DNA of 64,000 nt from Limnomonas spitsbergensis (lineage: Eukaryota > Chlorophyta > Chlorophyceae > Chlamydomonadales). The stretch is from NCBI GenBank assembly GCA_037349105.1, contig JAYJMM010000089.1, positions 1,426,001 to 1,490,000 on the forward strand, written 5' to 3'. Within the stretch, counting starts at the first letter, position 1. Each line of letters opens with the position of its first letter. The notes below the pieces were generated by a model. It worked only from the letters and a program-made list of their open reading frames with translations, ran no database searches and was not told the origin of the DNA. Made by a program: the position numbers and the translations under genes. Of this stretch, positions 10,983 to 20,566 are shown piece after piece.

Positions 10983-11339
10983 GTCGGAGATTGGGTCCTA
11001 GAGCGTGAATGCATGAAAGCACGAGCGGTAGCCGTGTGCAGGTACTGGAGAGAGAAAGAGAGAGAAATAACACATATGGATGCGCACATGTTTTGGTACT
11101 TTGGTCCCAGAAACATACCCATGTCCAAATGGTGACCTCCACCTCCAGCCTCCACGCCTCCAGCCCTCCACCTCCACCGCCACTGATTTGGTTTGTAGGA
11201 GACTAGGGCTTCGGGAAGGCTTGCCCACGGGCTTGCCCTTTGGGAGACTTTCATTCACTAATATTATTGCTTAAATCCAGGTCTGTTAACTTTCTACGTT
11301 TTCATCCGCCCTCTCCTTCCCCTACCTGCGCCACTTGCC

Positions 11340-11817
11340 TTGCCCAGGCTGTTCGACTGCTTTCCACCAACTCCTATGAACACGTCGGATCACGAGAGGC
11401 TACTGTCTTCGCTGCTTTCCAGAACGAATCAGATTATGCTAGAAACTGCAGCTCTTGACAGGAAGGCCACGGCAGACTTTGCGAGAGACGGGAATTTCCA
11501 GGCACTCCAGGACCAACATCTGCGCAAGCCAGGTAGCGGCCAGCACGCGCTTAAGGAAGAGTTGTACCTCATCCGAGATCTGATATTTCAGCTGTGTAAG
11601 GACGGCTTGCGGACTGGACGGCTCTGCACAGGTGACTGAGCTCAATCGACGGGCCCACTCTATCCTGGTTAGAGATTCTGCTCGTATGATTGCTTTTATG
11701 TTCTCTCGTTTTTCAAAAACCAGCGTCAAGAATATAAATCAGAGACTGGAAACCGCAACAAAGAGACACGCGGCCACCAGGGGGGCACCTAAACAGAGAA
11801 GTTCTGTTTCCGTCTAG
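11340..11817 (+). pseudogene. Two overlapping helical ORFs, possible frameshifted or gag-like gene (copy 1)
   Basis: The first frame has an ATG at 11377 and encodes MNTSDHERLLSSLLSR, a charged helical stretch and LIRDLIFQLCKDGLRTG, then stops at 11637. The second frame overlaps it at 11632 and gives VTELNRRAHSILVRDSARM and a basic C-terminus ending at 11817. CTGCACAG before the second frame resembles a 3' splice site, but no donor gives a consistent phase, so a frameshift is the simpler reading. Compared with the D2 copy, the differences at CGA/CGC and ATA/ATC are synonymous on this strand; others are not. I do not recognise the family. A retroelement gag-like protein is only a guess. Confidence 0.3.
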
Positions 11818-13980
11818 TTTCCGTTTTGTTTCCTGTGTCCCCCCGGTTCGCTCTGCCTGGCCCTGTCGAAAAATACTTTGGGTGGTAGCGTGAACTTTGT
11901 AACAACAGCTCCCTGCCTGGGCATTGGGGTTGTTCCTGAAGGCCGGCCTGGATCCCCAGCCCTGGAGTTGCATTGGGTAGGCAAGACTGGTGGATCTCTC
12001 TTCTGCAAACAATGCTGCATGGGTTGTCTGGGCAGGCATAGTATATCCTGGTACATGGACACTTCTTGTCGCCTGGCCTGTCGACCTATGGCCCACATTT
12101 CAGTTGTTTTGAACTGCAAATCAGTCCTGCCAGCCATTCCTCATCTGCCTCCGCCTGAGACCACCTTTGCACCCATGCACACAGATTCCTCCCGTGCAGC
12201 GCCTGCATGCGCTCAGAGCGGCAGTAGCAAAGGAGGAGGGCAGCACTGCTCATGTTTGTCGCCGAGCGTGGGAGTAAATGAAGCACCGCTTGAGTCCACA
12301 TCCTCGTCGATATTGTCGAGGGGTAGCAGCCATGAGAACAACCCAGAATGCCACAACTGTTTCGAAGGATGCAACGAAGGATGCAGGTCCTCTGGTTGCA
12401 GGGGTCCAAGCCCAGGCCGAGGCAGCATGGAAATGCAGGAACACCAGCAAGCGTCCACCTCCTCAACGCCCTTGTTGAGGCAGCGTAGGACCCAGTCACG
12501 GGCGGTGGGCATGACGTAAAGCTCGGTTGGCTTTGAAGTTCCTGAATCATGGCGCGGATTCATCCGGATTCATACACATGAATCCGGATGCGCTTTGTAG
12601 TTCCTGAATCATGGCGCATTCATACACACAGCGCAAACTTAAATTCGCACCGACTTCAACAAGAATTTGGCCATCGGAGGGCAATAAATGCCCAGGGAGG
12701 GGGATAGACCATGGGAAAGGTCCAATGTGAAAAGACAGGTGTCTTCCACTACTCTCATAGAGCTAATAATACTTTGTGTAGAACAGAGCATACCCCATGG
12801 GCCCTTCTGTACGTCCAACCGCATGGGGCTGGTGGGAGATGAGCAAACTCAATGCCAGCTACCATGCCCAGCCAGGACCATGGTGCAGCCATGCCACCCT
12901 CTTGTGCAAGGGAGGCAGATACATGGACACCGGCGATGTAGATAGGGTGAGAGAGAATATTGTTTGAGCTTTCGATCCCTCAACCTTCAGATATGTATGC
13001 CACAAAGTGCAGAAGTGTTGTACCATACGGTATATGTGTGAGTGTTTGACAGCTCGCTCAGAATTGGATGCACTTCACGGTTAGTCATGTTTGTCAGCAG
13101 CTCAACTGCTCTTTTTTGTGTGGGTTTAGTGGGTTCCTAGGCCTTTCCTTTCATTCCCTTGTGTGAGGTCATCAGGGTCCTCCACAGTTGTTTCTTTTTG
13201 TCTGACCCCCCCCCCCTCAGTCTACCGTATCCATGTCTCTTCATGGCATGTTCATTTCACTTGCGTTTCCGCCAATTTGCTTTCTCCCTCGTTGTGATAG
13301 GACATGCGCAAGAGGTCCACATTACTCACGTTGGGCCCTTGCAATGATGGTGAAACAGCACGCAATGTCCATTGTAGGGTGCTTCAACTACACTTCTAAC
13401 CCGGCATGCGGCGTGCGAGCATTTTACATGTTTTTACAGTCAAGTGACTTCCTCCCAGCATTGCATGTCATGCTACCCACGCGGACTTTCTCGATACTGT
13501 TGGCAGAGAAGGTTGTGGCCTCGACTTCTGGAGGTACACGTGGACTTTTATCTGGGTAGATCTTGGGCGATGATGGCCCAAGAGCATTCAGTGATGTGTC
13601 GTTGTTGAGCGACTACTTTGGACTGATGACGGCTTTGATTACTTAATTGGCTTCCTTGTAGCCAAAAGGAAGGCTGTATGGACGGTTTGTAAATGGTGGT
13701 GGTGGTTTGGGGCAAAATACAGAGTTTCGTTTTATTAGATATGTCTTTGATAAGGGCAAAATAACGGTATTCCTGTGAACTTGTAAGGGCTCTCTGTCAT
13801 TGGTCGACGGATTCATGGCGATATTGCTGGGGATGGACCTTGTCATGGCACTCTGTCAGTGGTCAGCTCAAAAGACTTTGCTAATTGGAAATGATTTGGT
13901 ATGCCATCTGTCGGTGTGACGGCCTTCTGGCCGGTCCTTTGGCATGTTGCCTCTTGAACAACGGGATATGTCAACAATTT
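11818..13980. other. Block D1 distal part, no firm gene
   Basis: Open frames on both strands (for example plus 11,878-12,519) lack known motifs. A segment of about 64 bp is duplicated at 12,520-12,610 (the word GTTCCTGAATCATGGCGC twice) where D2 has a single copy. This breaks the minus-strand frame described at 33,836-34,009. A poly-C tract at 13,206-13,217 marks the place where D2 carries about 760 extra bases. Confidence 0.4.
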
Positions 13981-14130
13981 CCATTATGACGTTACACCTC
14001 TGGGCCATGCTCAAAAAGGCTCGGCCGCGTTGGCGTCGAACTTATGGGTTGAGAGAAAAGAACGAAACAAACGTAAGGGGGCAAGAAGAAGAAAAAAATA
14101 GGAAAGGCGGGGACAAAAGTGAAGGGACAA
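13980..14130 (-). repeat. Dispersed pyrimidine-rich element, inverted copy
   Basis: GACGTTACACCTCTGGGCCA, then GCTCAAAAAGGCTCGGCCGC, followed by a purine-rich tail: the reverse complement of the family terminus and its pyrimidine tract. Confidence 0.75.
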
Positions 14131-14329
14131 ACACAACCTCAACTTGCGCTCTTGAGAGACTCCATGGAAATTTGGGGGACCGTAAGCTACCATACAGAAG
14201 ACAACTGACACCCACTCGAGGTTGAGGTTGCTGCTGTGGCAAAAGGTCAGTGGGGAATGGGGACAATGTGTGGAGGCAGCCTGGGAATAAGCCGGCCTTG
14301 TTAAGTTTTACAGTCCAGCAAAGCAGCGA

Positions 14330-14465
14330 ATTTGATTCATGGGACATGTGCCCGTAAACTGGTACATGCAATAAATACGCTGGGACAGCGAGTGAAAACC
14401 AGTGCCCCCCCTGAGCAAGCCACCAACAAATAACCACCGCAAAGAAGCGTGGGTATAGGCTGACC
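14330..14465 (+). repeat. Dispersed repeat family B
   Basis: Contains GATTCATGGGACATGTGCCC, GACAGCGAGTGAAAACCAGT and GCCCCCCCTGAGCAAGC. It matches 52,140-52,300 and, inverted, 2,335-2,490. Confidence 0.7.
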
Positions 14466-14766
14466 TTGTGAGGGTTCAGGGTTTGTGCATGATGGCCTCC
14501 AGCTGTTGATGCAGAGGCCGGAGCAGTGGGACGAATTGATCACTATGGCTCACTGTCGTGATGCAGCTGAAGGGAGTACTTCGTTTTCCAGCTACAAGGC
14601 CACCATTGGCAGACCGCTATGCGGCAGCCGAATGGGATCAAGCGTGATCCAGCCTACGGTTGGCGGCTTAGGCACAGCAAGGCTGGCCACATGCGGTGTT
14701 TCCTGACGGAGGGGGGAGTGTAGCTGACATGTAGCTGACATTTCGCTGAGTCATGAAAAATAAGCA

Positions 14767-15594
14767 TTGGCTGAAGGGTACATGGACTGCGCCATGCATA
14801 ATGTTGGTGGCCATACATTACTCGCATCGACACGCAAAGCAGGGGCGCTAGGGGCGCTAGGGGTGCCGCCACAAGCCTTAAAATGTGACTGTCGTTATTA
14901 TATTTATTTCTCAAAATGTAACTGCATTTTTGTCCTGTGGTTTTTGCTTTCTTCAATTTACATGGGTGTGACGCAGCACTACCACGGTTCTGGAGCAGGT
15001 CCTCTGGACAAATTATGTACTGCCCTGAATGTTGCCCTGAATGCTGCCCTGAATGCTGCCCTGAATGCTGCCCTGAATGCTGCCCCGAGTGCTGCCCTGA
15101 ATGCTGCCCTGAATGCTGCCCCGAGTGCTGCCCTGAATGCTGCCCCGAGTGCTGCCCTGAATGCTGCCCTGAATGCTGCCCTGAATGCTGCCCTGAATGC
15201 TGCCCCGAGTGCTGCCCTGAATGCTGCCCCGAGTGCTGCCCTGAATGCTGCCCTGAATGCTGCCCCGAGTGCTGCCCTGAATGCTGCCCTGAATGCTGCC
15301 CTGAATGCTGCCCTGAATGCTGCCCCGAGTGCTGCCCTGAATGCTGCCCTGAATGCTGCCCTGAATGCTGCCCTGAATGCTGCCCTGAATGCTGCCCTGA
15401 ATGCTGCCCTGCAAGCTGCCCTGAATGCTGCTGCGGTACTACTACCCGGTTCCAGGACAGATCCTGGTCACGAATCATGTGCTGCTGGCCCATTCAACCA
15501 CACCTTCCTCATGGCAGCAGATGTTGACGAGTTCCTCGTGCCAGAGGTGGGTCGAAGCTTCGGTTGTAAAACAATGATTACCAACAGGACTTAA
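14767..15594 (+). pseudogene. Glycosyltransferase-92-like fragment swollen by a 12-bp repeat (copy 1)
   Basis: A single open frame reads QHYHGSGAGPLDKLCTALN, then more than thirty ALNA/PSAA-type tetrapeptides, then SCAAGPFNHTFLMAADVDEF and LVPE. The DVDEFLVP word is the acidic metal-binding signature of GT92 (DUF23) glycosyltransferases. In that family a Q..ALN.CL-like helix precedes the signature. CTALN at the start of the repeat could be the seed of the expansion (inference). A donor-like GTGGGT follows LVPE at 15,547. The rest of the catalytic domain is not found nearby, so this is a fragment or a single exon of a dead gene. The upstream codons from 14,767 show no similarity I can name. 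Confidence 0.4.
15026..15432 (+). repeat. 12-bp tandem repeat CCCTGAATGCTG (about 33 units)
   Basis: Units of CCCTGAATGCTG with frequent CCCCGAGTGCTG variants. All frames are open because the period is a multiple of three: ALNA and PECC on plus, QHSG on minus. Confidence 0.95.
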
Positions 15595-15599
15595 TTTCG

Positions 15600-16234
15600 A
15601 ATACGCTCTTACGCTCTTGGTACGCTCTGGCGACCCTCCAGACCCTGAAACCCTCTAACACGTTGTAATCTAACGCTGTCCCCCCACCGAACTGACCTGT
15701 ATTTGGTAATGATGCGGATATATTTTCAATTGTCAGTATGTTAGATTTTTTCGTAATGGTGGCAGTTATTGAGCATTTTCTTTTTTCCCAAGGATGAGAC
15801 GATGGAAGGCTGTCGACCGCCCTGTTTTATGCATGGATCAGCTACATTCCTGCAATGTCCAGGCTTCCGGTTGATGGCCCAATGCCCTTTATTTAATTAA
15901 GAAAAGGGAGGGATCCACTATCCAGGGCATCTGGTCATCCAGACCAGGAAATTAAGAAAAGGAAAAGGGGCCTCGAGGTCAGCCAGGAAGAGCAAACCAA
16001 ATAATATGAAAACAAGGTTCAGCTAATCCCTCTAAAACTCTGTGCACCCCACCGATTTGTTCTGCCCCGCCCGCAGCGCAGCATTATTTTCGTTAAAAAA
16101 GGGTCGCGGAGAGCCAAATATCATGGACAAGACCGGTAGTTGATGTACACTTCACACTCAAGTGCAGTTGCTGTATGTAGGTGATGAACAGCCTACAAGG
16201 TCAGCAGTACTTCAGGCTTGCGCGAGCGCGATCT
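15600..16234. other. No gene; dispersed word GACCCTGAAACCCTCTAA
   Basis: CGACCCTCCAGACCCTGAAA at 15,630-15,650, followed by CCCTCTAACACG and CTAACGCTGTCC, recurs at 53,567-53,620. It also occurs inverted and diverged at 35,110-35,165, so it is part of another dispersed repeat. Confidence 0.5.
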
Positions 16235-16525
16235 TACTCATTTTTACTTTCTTCTCTTCTCCCTTCTGATCAGTGGGGCGCCCTCGCGGCCAAGCAGGGG
16301 TGCGATACACTTGCTTTTCTGGACTCGTCTTTTTTTAGAGGCTTTGTTGAGGGTTAGTCTCTAGTGGAACTCAGGTGTTTGGACTTCGTTGCCTTCCCGG
16401 CCTCTCTTTTTGTTCCTTTCCCCCTCTCTTCCTTTTAGTTCCTTCTTTACTCCCTTCTGAACAGTTGGGCGCCCACGCGGCCGAGCTTTGAGCGGACCCA
16501 GAGGCGTAACGTTATTGATGACTCA
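16235..16525 (+). mobile_element. Dispersed pyrimidine-rich element, long copy
   Basis: Starts in a T/C-rich tract with CCCTTCTGATCAGTGGGGCG, then CACTTGCTTTTCTGGACTCG and GTTGAGGGTTAGTCTC, ending GTAACGTTATTGAT. It is nearly identical to the copy at 54,180-54,470 in U2. Confidence 0.75.
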
Positions 16526-17269
16526 TTTTAATCCCGCCGTGCACCCCCCAAAACATTTGAACGTGCATGGAGTCTATGGTAAGCGGGGTTAGGTCAACTC
16601 ACAATTTCGATACGGGACAGAAATTTCTTCTGAAATAATATTGCTCCCAACTGTTATACCGTACTGTACGGCAGCAGTGGATTTTATGAATTGATCATTC
16701 AATTCGCTTACGGTACCTTCAATTCCGATTATAATTCCGCAAATTATTAACCAGATTGTGACGACAGAAAGCCGGCATTTTCTTGATGAGATTTTCACAC
16801 GGGTGATCGAGTGTCAAGTCTTAATTTGGCAATCGTATGACCATTGTGATGCAGCACCCAGACAGATGGTCAGGTAGATATTTTGCAGTACGAGGTTGCT
16901 GCAATTCAACTGGGCACACGAACTTGTTCCAGATTCAGGGCCTCGCACACAATAAGAGCTACGCCTCTACCATCTGGGACCCTAATTGTGTGCTTGTAGC
17001 TCGAGGGTCTGAACAATTCCGATGATTCTCTAAAGCGTGCTGCAGGATCTGCCACGGTTCAATTAGCTACGCGAATCTATCTCCCAAAGCTCAGCCTCTT
17101 CTGCGTAGCACAAATATGGATTTGTCATAGATATGAATTGTGAGTAATCTGATCCTTAGCAATTATAGAGTGGCAGTGTGTTAACACTGGTAGCTTATGT
17201 GAACCCCACATGTTCTGAGGGTTCCCCTTTCTTTTTTGTCCCGACCCACTTTTATTTGTATTTCCCCCC
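16526..17269. other. No gene recognised
   Basis: Unique-looking sequence shared with U2. A minus frame at 16,589-16,798 contains a hydrophobic run (VVTIWLIICGIIIGI) but has no support beyond that. Confidence 0.4.
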
Positions 17270-17342
17270 AACCAATTCGTTGGGCGTCACGCAACCGAGC
17301 CTTTTTGATCAAGGCTCAGAGGTGTAACGTCATTGACAAAGT
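17270..17342 (+). repeat. Dispersed pyrimidine-rich element, terminal fragment
   Basis: GGGCGTCACGCAACCGAGCC, then AAGGCTCAGAGGTGTAACGT and CATTGAC. Confidence 0.7.
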
Positions 17343-17957
17343 TGGGAGGAAGATCTGGATATAGTTTGTATAATACTGAAATACCAAACCCTATCCCTTT
17401 TCGTTCCTTTTAGTCACTCGGGTATAATCATGATATTGCCCGCTTCGGCGCTTCCCACACGTGCCCCAAAAGCCTTATACCAGAAGAGCCGTACTCATGG
17501 ACTATGAACTTCAATCTTACGCAATGCCATCACAATCAGAAGGGGCGAACACCAGATCCAGCCAAGCATTGATAAAGCCATCCATACACTCAGCCTGTCA
17601 GCCAATGCATCTTAAGTTGGGCAAGATTTTTTGCCAGCATCCGATACCCCTTTTGCTCCGACCAAGTCATTCTGCCATCCAGTCACAGGGCGGCCACTTG
17701 CCGAAACCAGCCACCCATAGCCCCTGATACTCCAGCCGGGCCATCCAGCCATCCAGCTTCAAAGCAACCTCATGAACAAGCCAATCACTGGTTGGGACCA
17801 CTTTCTGAAGCTTTGCTCCAATCATACCTGCTGTTGAATCTAAGCTATTCAGCCATTCCCAGCCATCCAGCTGAAGGGCTCAATCTGTCTCAATCCTATT
17901 GCCAATTCCAAGCCATTTCCTGCCATCCAACCATCCAGCTTAAGGTCTAAATCTGTC
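17343..17957. other. No gene; CCATCCAGC-rich sequence downstream of RPB6 copy 2
   Basis: Irregular CCATCCAGC words are frequent. This would be the 3' flank of the RPB6 pseudogene on the minus strand. Confidence 0.4.
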
Positions 17958-18822
17958 TCAATCCTGCAAGATCAGCTCGTCCGTTCTCCAGTCCTCATAG
18001 CTGCAGCAAGCAGCAACACAAATTTAAATGCCACAACCAGGGCCAAGGGCACGGGCACTCACAAGAGCAGGCAGCCAGGCCCTGGCACCTTGCGATCCCC
18101 TTGTCAACTGTTGATTTCAGGGCGTTTCAGCTACAGTTCAGCTACAAATCAGTTACATCACGGCTTCCGGCCTAAAATACGAATAAATTAGGCTTCTCAG
18201 CTGGGGCAGCAAGCCCTGATGCTTGGGCCATCTGTCGTGTGCCGGACAAGCTGTGAGCCCAGTGTGACCACCGGTAGCCACCCAGCAGCCCCCCGGACGC
18301 GGCCTGACGAGCATTTTAACCAACACTGATCAATGACAGATCTGATCCCAAGCCTTGGAGTGGCGAGTGGGCGATACAGCGACAAGAGTGAAAACAAAGT
18401 TCATCTAGCCCATCTGCATCTTGGCAGAAGTAAACCCTGCACCCTCAACTAGCGTTTCAGAGCTAAAACTGCCAACCCTGCTCCTCCAGCAGGCGTTTCA
18501 GTGACAAACTGCAAACCTGGTCATTCAGATCACCTGCTTGCCAGCAGGCCTCAACCCCTTCACCCGGTTAAGGGTTTAAACCCTAAAACCTAAGGCATCA
18601 ACCCCTTAACCTTCATCTCTACACAAGAGTTACAGCAAGTGTACTGCAAACCTAATTCATCCAGCTCATCTGCCAGCCTGCCAGCCGGCAAGCCTAAACC
18701 CTTAGCGGTACTGCGGCAGTACTGCCAAGTGCACACCAAGTTCACCCCTGTCACCTTCCATCTGGCAAGTATCGGCGTATCGTGAACGGGATCTTCTTTT
18801 CTCTCAGCTCCTTAAGCGCAAT

Positions 18823-19560
18823 CTGCATGAGACACAGGGTTGAAGGTACATGGTTCAGTGGACGGGATCTTCTTTTGTCTCAGCTCCTTTAGCGCAATCT
18901 GCATGAGACACAGGGTTGAAGGTACATGGTTCAGTGGACGGGATCTTCTTTTGTCTCAGCTCCTTTAGCGCAATCTGCATGAGACACAGGGTTGAAGGTA
19001 CATGGTTCAGTGGACGGGATCTTCTTTTCTCTCAGCTCCTTTAGCGCAATCTGCATGAGACACAGGGTTTAAGGTACATGGTTCAGTGGACGGGATCTTC
19101 TTTTCTCTCAGCTCCTTTAGCGCAATCTGCATGAGTCACAGGGTTGAAGGTACGTGATTCAGTGGACGGGATCTTCTTTTCTCTCAGCTCCTTTGGCGCA
19201 ATCTGCATGAGTCACAGGGTTGAAGGTACATGGTTCAGTGAACGGGATCTTCTTTTATCGCAGTGCCTTCAGCGCAATCTGCGTGAGACGCAGGGTTCAG
19301 GGTACAGGGTTATGTGAAACAGGATGCTATTTTCTCACAGCTTGTAAAGCACAACCCGCGAGTGACACAGGGTTCAGGGTTAAGTAGGAGTTCAGAGAAT
19401 GGGATCTTTGTTTCTCTCAGCTCCTTGTGTGCAATATGTGTGCCAGCAGTGTTTATTTTGGTGTGCGCCAGAAAGGCGTTGAGGGGCTGCCATGCGGCCA
19501 CCACTGTGCCAATAGGACCAAACCTGGGAAGGCCTACAGTTGGTGGCCCAAGCAGCAGGG
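18823..19560 (-). repeat. 76-bp tandem repeat made of RPB6 exon and intron sequence
   Basis: Seven regular units spaced 76 bases apart (18,787, 18,863, 18,939 and so on) plus two diverged ones. Each carries, on the minus strand, an acceptor-like CATGCAG followed by codons for [12 protein letters not shown]. The most diverged copy reads [13 protein letters not shown] near 19,400-19,440. U2 has only about three such units plus the diverged ones. Confidence 0.9.
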
Positions 19561-20566
19561 CTTGTTGCACCTAGCCCTAGCAGCGATAGGCCAGTGCTTA
19601 ATGCTGAGCATCCAATGCCCTGTCAGCTCTGCTTTGTTCAATTGCCCAGTGTCTAGAGCCCCACTGCCCAGAGCCCCAAGCTAAGTATCCCAGTGCTTCT
19701 TGCACCATTTATCAGCCTGTTATGTTCCTGTTACGCACCTTTTGCTCCTCCAGACAAAGCCCTGATATGGTGCAGAGCGCAACACCTATTGCACAGTACC
19801 TCACCTCTAGAGGGTGTCTCCAGACAGCTGCACCATAACGGGAGCATGCAGACTGTGTAGGCAGGGAGAGGCATCAGGGGGTTATGGACTTATGGCACAT
19901 GACTGATCAAAGAGCTGCACCATGACGAGCATTCAAAGAGCAGAGATTGGAGAGGCAGCAGAAGGTTGTCAGTTATTATGAAAGAGCTGCAGCTGCACCA
20001 TACCGGGAACATTCATACTGAAAAGGCAGGGAGAGCAGTGCTGTACAATTTTGCCGTAATTCGGAATTTACGCAAGTAAAAATGGTCCCTTTTTTGTAAA
20101 TGTAGCTGAATTTGCCTTCAAATTAATGTGAATGAAACTCAGCTAAGTAATACAGCTACCGTAAGGAACATAATTGGCACAGCACTGAGGTAGAGGCAGC
20201 AGTCAGCCATCCCTTGCGTCAGCCAATCAGCCATGCGTCCCATGCGTCAGCCCCACATCCCATGCGTCAGCCATGCGTCAGCCATCCCTACAGCCAAGAC
20301 AACAACCCTCAACCAGAGAAATGCGGACGGCCATGCACCAACATTTCAATTACGAGTCTTAAGTTGCTTGAGATGCTGATGATTATGCTGTTCCTGCCAA
20401 CTGCGCCAGCTACTTTTGGCCCACCCATACTGACCTCCCTGGCTCCCCCTTTTTAAAGAGGGGTATCCAGGATTTCCGCCTGTCCAGGAGTTGGTTCCCC
20501 CAGCCCTGAAAGAGAAAAATTGGCACATCCCAGAGGAAGGAAATAGGTACGGAAGAGAGACAGAGC

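Larger units (their letters stand above)
9010..14219. repeat. Segmental duplication block D1
   Basis: Nearly identical over most of its length to D2 (29,977-36,312) and more distantly, in its first part, to D3 (58,743-62,355). It includes RPB6 N-terminal exons, a 32-bp minisatellite and the ORF pair at 11.3-11.8 kb. It joins U1 directly at 14,219/14,225. Confidence 0.85.

Noticed and set aside
14654..15493. QHSG-repeat protein on the minus strand and PECC-repeat protein on the plus strand
   Set aside because: Shadows of the 12-bp repeat. Only the ALNA frame continues into a motif-bearing sequence.
16589..16798. Small membrane protein on the minus strand
   Set aside because: One hydrophobic run only. 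The U2 copy differs by indels in this stretch, and there is no start context or homologue.
17461..17727. Plus-strand ORF in the CCATCCAGC-rich part of U1
   Set aside because: It begins at a GTG, is rich in short repeats, and its U2 counterpart has a shifted frame and a different C-terminus.
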